Shown here: in pieces, positions 44,400 through 55,524 of the stretch
Position numbering within the stretch: position 1 is the stretch's first letter
How the letters are laid out: each line of letters opens with the position of its first letter
Assembly: GCF_905475345.1 (NCBI RefSeq)
Contig: NC_066601.1
Span: forward strand, 902,001-966,000
Source: Vespula vulgaris
Taxonomy: Eukaryota > Arthropoda > Insecta > Hymenoptera > Vespidae
Direction: 5' to 3'
DNA length: 64,000 bases
Program-made: the position numbers and the translations under genes
The notes under the pieces: model-generated
Databases searched by the model: none
Seen by the model: only the letters and a program-made list of their open reading frames with translations
Told to the model about the DNA's origin: nothing

Positions 44400-44560
44400 G
44401 TGAAATTCAATTCGTATAGGCGAACGATTACGAGGCGGGTGCGGCTCTTCATCGGGACACCATATGGCTTGTAAACTACTTTCGTTCGCTAAAAAAAAAC
44501 TAAAATCGCGCATCGTTGGCTCGTTAGTATAGGTATAAAAGAAGTACATGTTACGTGATA
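44400..44560 (+). promoter_or_regulatory. TATA box-like site within a tRNA-Asp-like word
   Basis: TATAAAAG at 44534-44541 is a good TATA match, preceded by a CpG-rich stretch with GAGGCGGGTGCGGC. The preceding 13 bases CTCGTTAGTATAG (44520-44532) also match the 5' part of eukaryotic tRNA-Asp including its A-box region. No B-box follows at tRNA distance. Either reading is weak. Confidence 0.15.
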
Positions 44561-45555
44561 ATACTCAAAATCGATGGCTCGCGATTGCTCAAGAATCGGT
44601 TCATTTATATTTCTTTTCTTCTTTATTTTTTCTATTTTTTTTTTTTTTTAAGAATATCTTTTATCGTTAACTTCGTTTTCGTTTTTAACTTTGGAAAAGT
44701 GTCGACGACAGAGAAAAAGATGAAGAGAGATAATTTATAATATAATTATTGTTCAATATATCGTAAATTTTCTTGAAAAGAATTCGAACCTATCGATATT
44801 CGAAACACGATTTTTATTTCATTTAATTGAATTTATTTCAATTTTGAGGACAAACGTAACGATATATTTAAAATTATAAAATCGTATTGGGCATATCATA
44901 TATATATATATATATTTTTTTAGAAGAACGTGTACTTATCTTTCGATAATCAAGAATCTATTTGATCTTTGTATATCTATAATTAAAAAATTTCGTCATT
45001 ATTAATAGTTTTAATAAATTTATTATTTCTTAATTTATTAATAATTCATAATGATATAAATAGATAGAAGATTAACGAGACATATTATTTTTGTTAATGA
45101 GACATTGTATTAAATACGCATATTTGAAATAATTTGAATCGATCGACGTTCAAAGCCATCACTAGAGCAGTGGGATGTTTCACGATTCCATTTGCTGTGT
45201 AATACGCGTTATAGAGAATGGGCAGATGGTACGCCGGAGGTGTGCAGTAGGGTGATTCGCATAGGGCACAGGGTGCGGAGTGATACACGAGGCGAATCCC
45301 AAGCATCCGCGACTGAAGAGGGTTGCTGGACTCAACTGGACGATTCTCGAGTATCCATCGACGTATAAATCCTTGGTTTTTATTCGACTCTTGCAACCAA
45401 TCGTTTGGATTACAATTATTTCCGATAAGCGAACCAAATCAAACAAATAAAGTCTATTCAAAAAATTTACATACTATATTTAATATATTTTATTATTTAA
45501 ATTCACGTTGAATTAAATATCGTTCTATCTAAAGAAATAAAGAAAAAAAAAAAAG
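44561..45555. other. AT-rich spacer with one unique patch
   Basis: AT-rich except for 45120-45380, which is mixed and crossed by two overlapping minus-strand frames (100 and 93 codons). Neither translation contains a motif I recognise. Confidence 0.5.
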
Positions 45556-45559
45556 GGAC

Positions 45560-46113
45560 GAAACGATCAACAATTTTCATCGAATTTTTCTTTTAAATCG
45601 TGATACCAATGGATTCAATTAGAATTAAATTGAATTATTTATATGGTTAAATTTTTCGACAAATTTTCTACGACTATTCGTGAAATCAAAAAAACAGAGG
45701 AAAAAAAATTAATCAATCAAAAGCTGTACAATCATTATCTATCGTAATCATTAAAGTCGAGTGTCTCCTCGATCGAAAAGGATTATAAATTAAAATTACA
45801 CGAATGATTCGTTCTCATTTATAGAAGAATTTTAATTTAAAAAAATATTAAAAAAATAAAAAAAAATATCAATGATCAACAATTTTCAATCGAATTTTTC
45901 TTTCAAATTGAAATACCAATGGATTTACTTAGAATTAAATGAAATCATTTATACGTGTACATATGTTATATATTTTCTTATAATTCTGATTAAATGTTTT
46001 GTTAAAAAGAAAAAATAATCAAAAGCCATTTCGATCGTAATCATTGAAGTCGAATATCTCGTCGATCATAAATACCATGATTGTAAATTAAAATAGCAGG
46101 ATTGTAAAAAAAT
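45560..46113. repeat. Two-copy ~309-bp tandem duplication
   Basis: GATCAACAATTTTC starts near 45565 and 45874. Each copy continues with ATCGAATTTTTCTTT, ATACCAATGGATT, AGAATTAAAT, TAATCAAAAGC (with a preceding ATCAATCA in copy 1), ATCGTAATCATT, AAGTCGA and TTATAAATTAAAAT or TTGTAAATTAAAAT. Word order and spacing are conserved; divergence is moderate, about one base in five by eye. Confidence 0.88.
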
Positions 46114-46169
46114 GTATATATATATATATATACATATATTTAATAAAAATAAATGAAAATGAATATATA

Positions 46170-46433
46170 ATGAAAATGAAATGAAACATTAGGTGCGAAC
46201 GAACGCGTACAGACGCTTAATAATTTTTCTCCTCTCCTTTCTTTTCCCTTTTTTTAAATATACATATCTATGAATTTATTTATAATCATTATAAAACATA
46301 ATACATTTATATTTGTTATGAAAATTTATTTACATATATGAAAAAAGAGAAAAGAAGAAAGAGAAACAGAGAAAAAATAAATAAAAACGTCTATACGCGT
46401 TCGTTCGCACTTGACGTCTAATTTCATTTTCAT
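46170..46433. mobile_element. MITE-like palindromic element with TA flanks
   Basis: The ends ATGAAAATGAAAT and ATTTCATTTTCAT are reverse complements, and each is flanked by TA (46168-46169 and 46434-46435), as expected for a Tc1/mariner-type TA target duplication. Farther in, GTGCGAACGAACGCGTA (46193-46209) and its near-perfect complement TACGCGTTCGTTCGCAC (46394-46410) pair, followed by AGACG / CGTCT and by T/C-rich versus A/G-rich arms. The two halves are symmetric about 46301, with arms of about 85-90 bp. No transposase frame is present, so it would be non-autonomous. The true termini could instead lie at the inner TTAGGTGCGAAC end. Confidence 0.65.
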
Positions 46434-47890
46434 TAGAATCCCTTTGGCCTTTGAAAGATTAAAAGGGGACCATTTAAATCTCCTTTCGATTCGAAAATAA
46501 ATCGATGAGAACGATCACGCGGTGATTGTAAACAGTGTTTCGAAACTGTGAAGTTCGCAGTAGAATTACAGATTTCGATCGGGCAAACTGCCAAGTACAC
46601 TTGCACTCGGCCCTCTTTTCTCTTTTCCATCGTTTCTGCTTGTTCGCACCACCACCATTACTACCTAGCTACCCTTAGAACGAATAGGCGGGGGTGAGAA
46701 AAGTTGCCAACGAGAAAGAGAGAGAGAGAGAGAAAGAGAAAGAGAGGAAGTCCTAGCGCGAAAAGTGAAAAGCTTGATTTATCGACCGTAGAAATACACA
46801 CACACATACGTATGTCCATGCACATACATGCACACTCACTAATATATATATATACAGATCTACTTTCCTACTTTCTCTTTCTCTCTCTTTCTTTTTCTGT
46901 CTATCTCTCTCTCTTTCTCTCTCTCTCATTCTTTAATTTATATGACTTTTTTCGTGGTTAATAGAGTCCGCTTAATAAAAAGATATAATAAATAATGCAG
47001 AAAAGCAGTAATAAGAAAGCCTCTCTTCTTTCGTTCGATCGTTTCCAAGCATCGTTATCTGATCGTCTCGCATAATGAGAGAGTCTCGCATTTTTTATTA
47101 CCAGAGGCGTTGTTCGAGAGGAGAGAAAGAAAGAAAGAAATAATAAAAGGAAGGGGAGGGGGAAAAAAAACTATAAAAGAGTGAGATTTAAATAAGGTAC
47201 TTCAGAAACGTCGCGACTTCGAAGTAGAAGAAGTAGAAGAAGAAGTAAAAGAAGAAGGGGTGGGAAAGAAGGGTGGGACTGTATCGTCGATATCTCATTC
47301 ATCTTGTTAAACAAATAATCCTGCGTTATCTGTTTCTCTTTCTTCAACGATTACGTTGGAATATTTCACATTGCTTGTTTTCTTTTTCCTTTTTGATTTT
47401 CTGTTTTTCTTTTATTTTCTTTTTTACGCGCAACGACTGCATTTTTCATATTTAGCGTACAACTTGAGACGTTGAAACGGCAGAGAGGTTGAGACGGAAA
47501 GAGATGATTTCGTTCGATTAGATAAAAAGAGAGAGAGAGGGGGAGGCATATATTCAAAAGAAAAGAAAAAGGAAAAGAAAGAAGATAGACCCGTGAAAAA
47601 CATTATCCGTCAAGATGAAAGATAGAAGAAAGAAGGGTAGAAAGGGAAAGAAGGGGATGCAAGAGAGGGATGAAGGGGGTTGAGGGTTAGTGGAAGAAGA
47701 AGCCAAGCCGCTTTAGAGAGATGGATCGAACGTATAAAAATATTTCAATTTCCATTTCGATTACCGCGATAAGATATCTCGAAACTGATTTCTGGTGTTA
47801 TGTTGAAGCTGAAAGAAAAAAAAAAGGAAAAAATAGACAGAGAGAGATACGTATTCGTTCCCGTTTCTTTCGTTCTTATCGATAGAAAAT
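46434..47890. other. Spacer with GA, CT and A-rich tracts
   Basis: Unique, moderately GC sequence lies at 46436-46700. GA repeats (46716-46746) and CT repeats (46873-46930) face each other across 46750-46870. Mixed and A/G-rich DNA follows. Reading frames here are short and unrecognised. Confidence 0.55.
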
Positions 47891-47894
47891 AAAA

Positions 47895-47940
47895 GGGCGG
47901 TCGTCGTCATCGTCGTCGTCGTCGTCGTAGTCGTCGTCGC
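47895..47940. repeat. (GTC)n triplet repeat
   Basis: GTCGTCGTCATCGTCGTC units, CpG intact. Confidence 0.95.
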
Positions 47941-47999
47941 AGAACGAAAGCGACTTTATGTCTCTTTATAATGCGAATGCTCGTGTTCCCAACCATCGA

Positions 48000-49420
48000 A
48001 CGGATCTGCGGAAGGCTATAAAGATTTTTTTTTACGAGTCTCACCCTGTATCGTTCTTCATATTTTATCGGTTAAGAAAGAACCACCCGGGGTTGGTGGT
48101 TATCCGTACTATTTTCAAATCGAAATCGAACCATAACGCTCTAATGTAAAGCGTTTTTAAACCATTTCTTTCTTTTTCTCTTTTTTCGTGTTTCTTTTTT
48201 TTTTGTTCTTTTTTGTTTCACGTTTTCGAATATCATGGTATATAATCGGGGTGTGCTTTTGACTCGAACAGATAATATTTTTATACTCGCGAAAGCAAGT
48301 ATTTCATTAAATTTGTTGTTGTTCGAATGAAATGATTAATGACAAGAGAAAAGAGATTATTTGTTGTATTAAAAATTTTGATACACGTCTGATAATTTAT
48401 TTATGTGGAAGAAAGAAGAAATGTATAGTTTGTATTCGTCGTAATTAACTATGCATGAGATAACGTATCGGAAAATATAATTTGATAAATAGCAATAGTT
48501 TTTTAGTATACTTTTAAGATTCTTTTTTTTATATTTTTAAGATTATCAACTTTATATTATACAGAATACAATGGATTATATATGAGTATACATACATACA
48601 CACACGGACAAATGAGTTTTCATTATTTACAAATAATACGTCACGTATGCACCAAATATGCAGACTACATTCGTGATACGTATATCTATCGAATAAAATA
48701 TGCAAAACATATGGATTATACAAAATAGAATCTACAAAATGGAAAATAACATTCTGGAAATAAATGAATCATTTAATATACATCTGCTCTTACAAATCCG
48801 AGATCTTTATCTTCCTTTTACAAAAATATTCATTTGCATAATCATCTACAATCTAATTATGTAAAACGCATATATGTATACATACATATATATATATATA
48901 TATCATCTTTTTAAATTATTATTAAAAAACTCATTTTTTTGTCAAATCGATCCTTGAATTCGACGAACATAGACTCGTTTATGTGCTAAGTCACATAATG
49001 TTTATAACATTCAATTAAACCAAATACTTTACTATCTGATTCGATGATAAAAATTGACTTAATAATATTTAAATATTTTTCTAACACTTATTATAAACAT
49101 ACATACATACACAATTTCTACAATATTTTTCTAGCGTCAATCTAATACTATTACCAATAATAATAACAACAATATCAATAATAAAAATAGATCAGCTCCA
49201 ATCGATCATACGTTTCTAATCCATATCTAAATATCATATATATAAAACATTTCTAATTTATTTTTATAGTATATTTCTTTTCTTTTTTTTCTTTTGTCAC
49301 TTATTTATTGTATCATCGATTCCCTTAGAAAATTAATCGACCTCGAATTTCCGAACCTACCCTCCTTCGTCCTCTCCACACCAACAGAAACATTCTTCTC
49401 TTTACCCCCTGGCTCGCTCG
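48000..49420. other. Mostly AT-rich spacer
   Basis: A short unique patch at 47945-48150 includes CACCCTGTATCG on the plus strand, the complement of an ACAGGGTG-type transposon end. The rest is AT-rich with a (TA)n run at about 48885-48902 and an isolated ATTTGCAT at 48832-48839. No gene is visible. Confidence 0.55.
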
Positions 49421-49424
49421 CACT

Positions 49425-49545
49425 GTCTCACGACGTTTAAAAGCTTAAATCACTGCGCTGACAGCCGCAGAGTGTAATTGTTACTCCTCCTTGGACCACC
49501 CCCCGGGCGTAAAGCGGCCATAACTCAAACGTCCCGGTTTGCTTT
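49425..49545. promoter_or_regulatory. Unique GC-elevated patch with homeodomain/cofactor words
   Basis: CGCTGACAGCC contains TGACAG (Meis/Homothorax core), close to GTGTAATTGTTACTC; GGCCATAAC follows. Non-repetitive, with CT repeats starting 45 bases downstream (49590-49632). A speculative enhancer. Confidence 0.2.
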
Positions 49546-49589
49546 TTCCTTTTCTTTATCCGCCGCTACTATCTCCGACTTCCTTCCTT

Positions 49590-49633
49590 CCTTCCTTCTC
49601 TTTCTCTTTCTCTTTCTCTCTCTCTCTCTCTCT
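49590..49633. repeat. CTTT/CT microsatellite
   Basis: CTTC and TTTCTC units followed by CT. Confidence 0.93.
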
Positions 49634-49639
49634 TGTTCT

Positions 49640-49870
49640 CCTTCACACCCCCACTTACCATCACCACGAAGGTGTGGAAGCTTTATTTCGAGCAAGGAGC
49701 AGCCATTTAATTTCCATTCGCAAAGCGAACTCAAGTCTCGCGACGAATGGCCGAAGTTTTCTTTTCTGGTGGCACCCTTCGTATCAGAGGCACCACTCAC
49801 ATTAGGTCGATTCAACCCTCGGCTCGGTCGAACGATCTTCTTCTTATTCGAGTACCCTATTAATTAAGAA
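49640..49870. other. Unique mixed patch
   Basis: Non-repetitive, with open frames on both strands (about 55-60 non-low-complexity codons each) and no recognised family. Since both directions are open, this is probably compositional. Confidence 0.35.
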
Positions 49871-50094
49871 AATCAACGGGCAAAAAGTTTTGTTCGCGTC
49901 CTGCTTTTCTGGTAGAAACCGCCGTGAGAACGAAGATGGAAAGAATTCTCTTTCTCTTTCTCTCTTTCTATTTCTCTTTGTTTATTTCTCTTTCTATTTC
50001 TCTCTCTTTTTTATCTGGAGATATGTAAATATTTATGTATTAGCATTTAAATGAGAGAATGTATATGTCGATATTTATGATAAGTTCCTAACGT

Positions 50095-50595
50095 TCTTTT
50101 TAATAAATCGTAAAATGTATTGGTTTTGTGCATATATTGAAAAAAAAGGACGTTTCAACGAGAATTTGTAATCACTTTTTTTTTTTTTTACTTCTTTTTT
50201 TTTTTATTTTTTGACGATCTATTTTAATAGCGTGTTCGATTGAAAATGACGATGAAGTGCGTTTTATAAATAGATCGTAAAATGTATTGGTTTTGTGCGT
50301 ATATTAAAAAAAGGATGTTTCATCGGGACTTAGTAATTGCTTTTTTCTTTTTTTCTTTTTTTGTTTTTTATTTTTGAGCGATCTATTTTAATATCGTGTT
50401 CGATTGAAAATGACAGTGAAATGTGTTTTATAAATAAATCGTAAGACTATTGGTTTTGTACGTATATTAAAAAAAGGATATAGGAAAAAGGATTTCATCG
50501 AGACTTAATAATCGTTCTCTTTTTTTTTTTTATTTTTTGACAACCTACTTTAATATCGTGATCGATTGAAAATGACAACCCAGTGCTTTTTCTAT
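50095..50595. repeat. Tandem array, three ~165-bp monomers
   Basis: TAAAATGTATTGGTTTTGTG begins at 50111 and 50278, and a shortened version (TAAGACTATTGGTTTTGTAC) near 50442. Each is followed by GTATATTRAAAAAAAGGA, TTTCAWCGRGA, a poly-T/TTTC block, a TTTTGAC or TTTTGAG word, ATCTATTTTAATA, CGTGTTCGATTGAAAATGAC and AGTG. Periods are about 167 and 165 bp. The third copy has a small insertion (GGATATAGGAAAAAGGATTT) and a divergent end. Confidence 0.9.
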
Positions 50596-51380
50596 ACTAA
50601 ATACTTTTTTATCATAAAGAAAAAAACTTCTTATAATTGAATTATGAAATTGAATTAGAAGATTAACTGATCAATGCTCGGGAAGATATTTTAACACTGA
50701 CGATGATCAAAGAAACAATGACATTTTATTTGATAAATAATAATCAGCTGTGAAATTCGTGAAATAGGAGATACAAATATTAAATTTTTCAGAAGATTAT
50801 CACGTTCAAAAGACTAACAAAAATTAACATTTTTATGAAACATTTTTATAAAATATTTTTACGTATCACATATATATGCACGAATTTTCAGGTCGAATTA
50901 ACATTTCGACCAAAAAAAAAAAAAAAAGGAAAAAAGAAAAAAAAAGATTAGGGAAATAATCGAGAAGAATTTCTTTCCTATCGAAACACGAAAGCTCCCC
51001 GTCGTTTATCAGTGGGAGGTAGGCGGTAAAAAAAAGAAAAGAAAAAAAAGAGAAAAAAAAAGAATTAAAAAAAAAAAAGAACTAAAACAGATGAAATAGA
51101 ATAAAAGATAGCGAATTGGAATCGCGTGTATCTGTTCGTGACGCCCACTCTCTTTCTCTCTCTTTTTCACTCTTACTCTCCCTTTTTTTCCTTCAACGTT
51201 TTTCCATTCTCTCTTCTTCCTACGGGTTCGAGCTGGTACAAGAGCCAACGAAATCCCCTCGATAGGTTTAGTAAAGGGCGGTGCCTTTCGCGCTCGGTGG
51301 CATTCTGCTGGCGACAAAAGTAGACTTTTCTTGCGAGGACGTCGGTATATTTGTTCGGAAGCAGATCCACGCCTGCTTTC
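50596..51380. other. Spacer, AT-rich then A/G-rich
   Basis: AT-rich to 50900, A-rich runs at 50910-51090, then a unique CpG patch at about 51225-51385. That patch contains GGGTTCGAGCTGG, which resembles a B-box but lacks the terminal CC. Confidence 0.55.
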
Positions 51381-51385
51381 TGACA

Positions 51386-51544
51386 CATTGAGAGAATGAG
51401 TGAGAGAAAGAGAGAGAAAGAGAGTGAATGAGTGAGTGAGTGAATGAATGAACGGGACAGAGAAAGAGAGAGAGAGAGAGAGAGAGAAGTGGGAATCTGT
51501 CGAGTGCAGATGATCCATTGAAACTAATCCACCAAGTTATCGTA

Positions 51545-51585
<41 letters not shown>

Positions 51586-51615
51586 TTCTCTTTCTTTCTC
51601 TCTATCTCTCTCGTT
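51386..51615. repeat. Facing GA/GAAT and CT tracts, potential hairpin
   Basis: GA, GAGT and GAAT repeats (51390-51488) and CT repeats (51545-51612) lie on the same strand around about 55 bases of unique sequence. Pairing between the (AG)n at 51468-51487 and the (CT)n at 51551-51578 would give a stem of 20 bp or more. Confidence 0.88.
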
Positions 51616-52660
51616 CTGACCACCCACAAACCCATTCATCCACATGTGATCCTCTAACTTCGTCACTTGTTAGTATTATAGTATATCGACTAAAGCAAAC
51701 TTTACTATTGGCATTGTTCATTTGTACATTTTATTTCTCTTAGATGGATAGATATTTTCTTTGGAGTTGTTTCTTTTTTATTTTTTTGAATTCATATTTT
51801 TGTTTTTCTTTGAAGTTTTTTCTCTTTTTTCTTTTCTTTTTTTTTCTTCTTTTTCACGTCGATATTATAAAATTATTAGGACGTTGTGTTCGTATATTAC
51901 ACCGAAACTTTTTAAACAAATTCGTACGCGTATATTGTAGATGTATTATTATAATATACGGATAATACTTGTTAGCAAAATAACATGTCATTTATGTTTT
52001 ATGCTAAATCGTAAATAATAATCGTTTATAACGAATCGTAGAAATATTCTTCGGACATACTTCCTTGAAAATGAAGATACTTCTTCTATTTTCTATTTTT
52101 TCTTTCTTTTTTTTTTCTCTTGAAATTTTGTTAAGAAAATTCTTCGAATGTGATAATAAGTACACAGTTATATGCAAAGATTAATGAGGCAGCTGAGAAG
52201 TGACAAAATTACGATAAAATTTAATAAGATTTAAAGATTTATTAGATCCGATCGTCTTACATATGTAAATATCAAATTCAATAAAATTTTCGAAGAATAT
52301 CTTTCATCTTGCGATGTCGATTGAATACGATTTGAAACAGTATTAGAGAAAAGTGTTACGATCGAAAACAAAATTCTAATATCACGCACATACACCTACG
52401 AGAAACTCGTCTCGTGTTTACTCTCTCTAAAAAAAAAAAAAAAAAGGAAAAAGAAAAATAATTTTCTTCAACCTTGAGAAAGAAAGTCTCTCTTTGGATA
52501 TTTTCGTTACTCGATTTTTATCTATCATATCGTCACGATGATCTCAAAGAAAGATCAAAGTATTAGACTCGTTGATTATGTAGTTGACGTTTATACGTAA
52601 TTACATCGTCGACCGTTGACTGTTACACACGTAATTATGTTTGACGATAGAACGACGAGT
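51616..52660. other. AT-rich spacer
   Basis: T-rich stretches at 51770-51855 and 52085-52120 and A-rich DNA at 52430-52465. No gene is visible. Confidence 0.6.
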
Positions 52661-52671
52661 ATCTCGTTTAT

Positions 52672-52703
52672 TTTCTCTCTCTCTCTCTCTCTTTCTCTTT
52701 CAG
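52672..52703 (+). other. Strong 3' splice acceptor-like sequence on a CT microsatellite
   Basis: A (CT)n run ends in CTTTCTCTTTCAG at 52703. Downstream, an 82-codon ATG frame from 52714 is Arg/Lys-rich through an A/G tract and then mixed, ending in CpG-rich unique sequence (52830-52985) that contains GCGCGCTCGCGCGC. No family is recognised. It may be a genuine acceptor of an unknown exon. Confidence 0.2.
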
Positions 52704-52989
52704 TCACCCTCTAATGCAGACTCGTAGATTAGCTGGAATTGCCTTGGAGAAGGAAAGAAGAAGAAGAAAAAGAAGAAAAAAAAAGAAAGAAAAAAAAGGA
52801 AGGGAAGAAAAAAAGAAAATATCAGTAATACGTTCAAGCCCACGTGCTCTTTGCTCTACGTCACATCGTATCTTAACGATCGTCGTAACCATAAGCGCGC
52901 TCGCGCGCACCAGCTCTCATAACGACTGTTATTTGTCTACCACGCATAACACTACGATATAAAGCAGACTACGAGCACGTTCGGGCCCT

Positions 52990-53995
52990 TCCTTCCTTCT
53001 TTCGACCCTCCGAATTGGACGACTTTCTCTCTTTTACCGATTTTATGTATATATGTATATATGTACTTACTACATTCCATTCTATACCATACTACGTTGA
53101 TACCTTTCGTAAGATTTTATTTGTCATCATGGGGAAGCCAAAATTTTGATCCTCCTGCGAAACACAAACTCTCTTATCTTTCTGTTTTATTTATTTAATA
53201 CGTTATAAGAAGCTTTGATTCGTTATCACAGCGAGTGAAGAAAAGAAAGGATGAAATTGAAGGACGAGCGAACATTTCGTTCGTTAAAAGAGGATAAAAA
53301 GAAAGAAAGAAAGAAAAAAAAAAGAATGATCGATAAAAAGAATAATAAGTTAAATTTTCATCCTAATGATTTGATCGTTTCTATTAATTTTGTGTATTTT
53401 TTTTCTCTTTTTATATTTGATTGTTTGTTTGTATTAACTTTTTATAAATAATTACGAAGGAATAACGATTAAAATTATTTCAAGTGGATCTTTTATGATC
53501 GATAAAGATATATTGGTATTAGATTCTCGTTGAGCTTTCGTGGTAATCGTTTAAGATTCTATTGAAATTCCTAGCTTATTATTTAATTTAATTTCTAATT
53601 TATTGTTTAACTTATATTTTAATATAACGTACATTCGTCCGTTCGCACTTTACGAAATATCCGTGATTAATGAATTATAACATTTTAAAGAAATTCATTA
53701 TAATCGATATTGATAATAAAAAAAGAACAAATTATAACAATAACAACAACAACAATAATAATAATAAAAGACGAACTAACAGCGAACGCTACATTATAAT
53801 TCGAATAAGAATATATTAAAATAAAAATGATTAAAAATAATATTCTCAAATGGGAGAAAAACTAAGAATAGAAGAGAACGATCGACCGATTCTTCCTTTT
53901 AATAAGAATAACAACGAAATAAAAGAATAACAAAAAAATGCAAGAAAGAAATCCAACTACCATTCACGATTTAAACTATAATACTTACGCACGTA
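52990..53995. other. AT-rich spacer
   Basis: Contains AAC/AAT triplets at 53738-53768 and A/G-rich runs. No gene is visible. Confidence 0.6.
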
Positions 53996-53997
53996 CA

Positions 53998-54036
<39 letters not shown>

Positions 54037-54037
54037 G
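53998..54037. repeat. (AAAT)n microsatellite
   Basis: Ten AAAT units. Confidence 0.97.
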
Positions 54038-54177
54038 TATTTACGTAGTAACATACGTACCGTCAATTCATTCATTCGAAGAATTTAACCTTACGTCCGT
54101 TTCCGCGTACGTCATCCGATTTTTTGCCGATTCGTTGCACCATCTATGGCGTCTAACGTGGTTGTTGAATCGAAAAA

Positions 54178-54216
54178 AGAAACACACAACACAACACCAC
54201 ACAACACACACATATA
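54178..54216. repeat. ACACA/ACACC C/A-rich repeat
   Basis: Purely C/A on the plus strand, with ACAACACAACACCACACAAC-type units. Confidence 0.85.
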
Positions 54217-54569
54217 TAAAGATACAGAAACTGTGAGAGCTATGTTCGAAAAGCTACGTAAGATTGCGAGGGAGATTCGAGGAGAACATTTTTCTCTTTA
54301 TTTCTCTCTCTCTCTCTCTTTTTTTCTTTTTCTTTTTCTTTTTCTTTCTCTCTTTTCCTCTCCCACTCTTTCTTTCTCAAAAGAAACAAATGACAGTTGG
54401 GAAAAGTTTCTTCTGTTTCCCCCTCTCCTAAACCCGTACCGCACAGCATCACTCCTCTCCTTTTCCTCGCGTTCCAGTCTCTGATTTCCTCATTAATTTC
54501 GCGGGATCAATACTAATGTCTTTATTTTTTGTGTCGTTCGTAGGAAGAAAAACAACGTCGCCTGGTTTG

Positions 54570-54574
54570 CCTTT

Positions 54575-54615
<41 letters not shown>

Positions 54616-54835
54616 CTATCTAACAATCTATCTCTCTCTTTCTCCCACTTTTCTTCTCTTGTCTGATTCCCCGTTTGATTCTCGTCCTACATCTCCGACT
54701 CCCATTTGGAAATTCTCCCGTTGGAAAGCGAAATTTATTCCCCTACTCTTTCATGTAATACATTTCGCGAGACTAGGAAGACTCTATTTAGAGAAAGAGA
54801 GAGAGAAAGAGAAAGAGAGAGAGAGAGAGAGGAAC
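54570..54835. repeat. Facing CT/TCTA and GA tracts
   Basis: CT and TCTA repeats (54577-54620) precede GA repeats (54795-54832) on the same strand, separated by unique sequence. This is a fourth example of the facing configuration. Confidence 0.85.
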
Positions 54836-55520
54836 GAAGACGTATTATCTTCTCTTTCCGTTTGACGAAGGTTTAAACGAGAAAGAGAAAACGAGATGAA
54901 AGAGACAGAGAAAGAGAGAAAGAGAAAGATAAAGGGAGAGTGAGAAAGTGTGAGAGAGAGAGAGAGAGAAGTGTAGTTCCGTAAGTACTTAGATATAACT
55001 TGTCTCTTCCGCATCGAAGATCAAGTTACCGGAACTGGATCCTCTTTTGCGATTTAGTGTTCCTTCGACTTCTCTTCCTTCTCCTTCCCCCTCTCCTTAT
55101 CTTTTATCTCTTTCTCTTCTCGAGGAATTTTTCTCTTTCTCTTTCTCTTTCTCGTTTGCTCGTTTGCTCGCTCGCTTTCTCACAGTTCAACTTTCATTGA
55201 AACTTTGAGTACTCTCCTTCGTCGTTGCTAACGACGAATTTCCTCGTTCGAATTTATATCTACGTTAAAAATGAGTAGTGAGCTAAGTAAGATGAATAAA
55301 AAGAGATCGTAAAGAGGGAGAAGTCGTACTTTCGTATGAAAGTTTGTTTAACGCGATTTTCAACGCGACGATTGAGAGATCGAATGAAAAAACTCGATTA
55401 CGGTAATAAGTTATAGAAGATATCAAAGGATAAAATCGATGGTAGAATGAATGATATACAGAGAAAGAGAGAGAGAGAGAGAAAGAGAGAGAAGGAAGAA
55501 TATGATCGAGAGGAAGAGAG
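54836..55520. other. Spacer with GA and CT tracts
   Basis: GA/GAAA tracts at 54876-54970 and 55460-55492, CTTT tracts at 55128-55155 and unique mixed DNA between. No gene is visible. Confidence 0.55.
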
Positions 55521-55524
55521 ATAG

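Noticed and set aside
45094..45461. Overlapping 100- and 93-codon minus-strand frames
   Set aside because: Two different frames open over the same DNA indicates composition. No motif is recognised in either.
46193..46210. CGAACGAACGCG considered as a member of the TTCG/CGTT microsatellite class
   Set aside because: It recurs as an exact inverted partner at 46394-46410, so it belongs to the palindromic element.
50888..50898. TTTTCAG|GTCGAA considered as a ratchet site
   Set aside because: The donor half GTCGAA does not fit consensus.
51220..51245. GGGTTCGAGCTGG considered as a tRNA B-box
   Set aside because: It lacks the terminal CC of the consensus, and no T-stem or tRNA arms can be formed.
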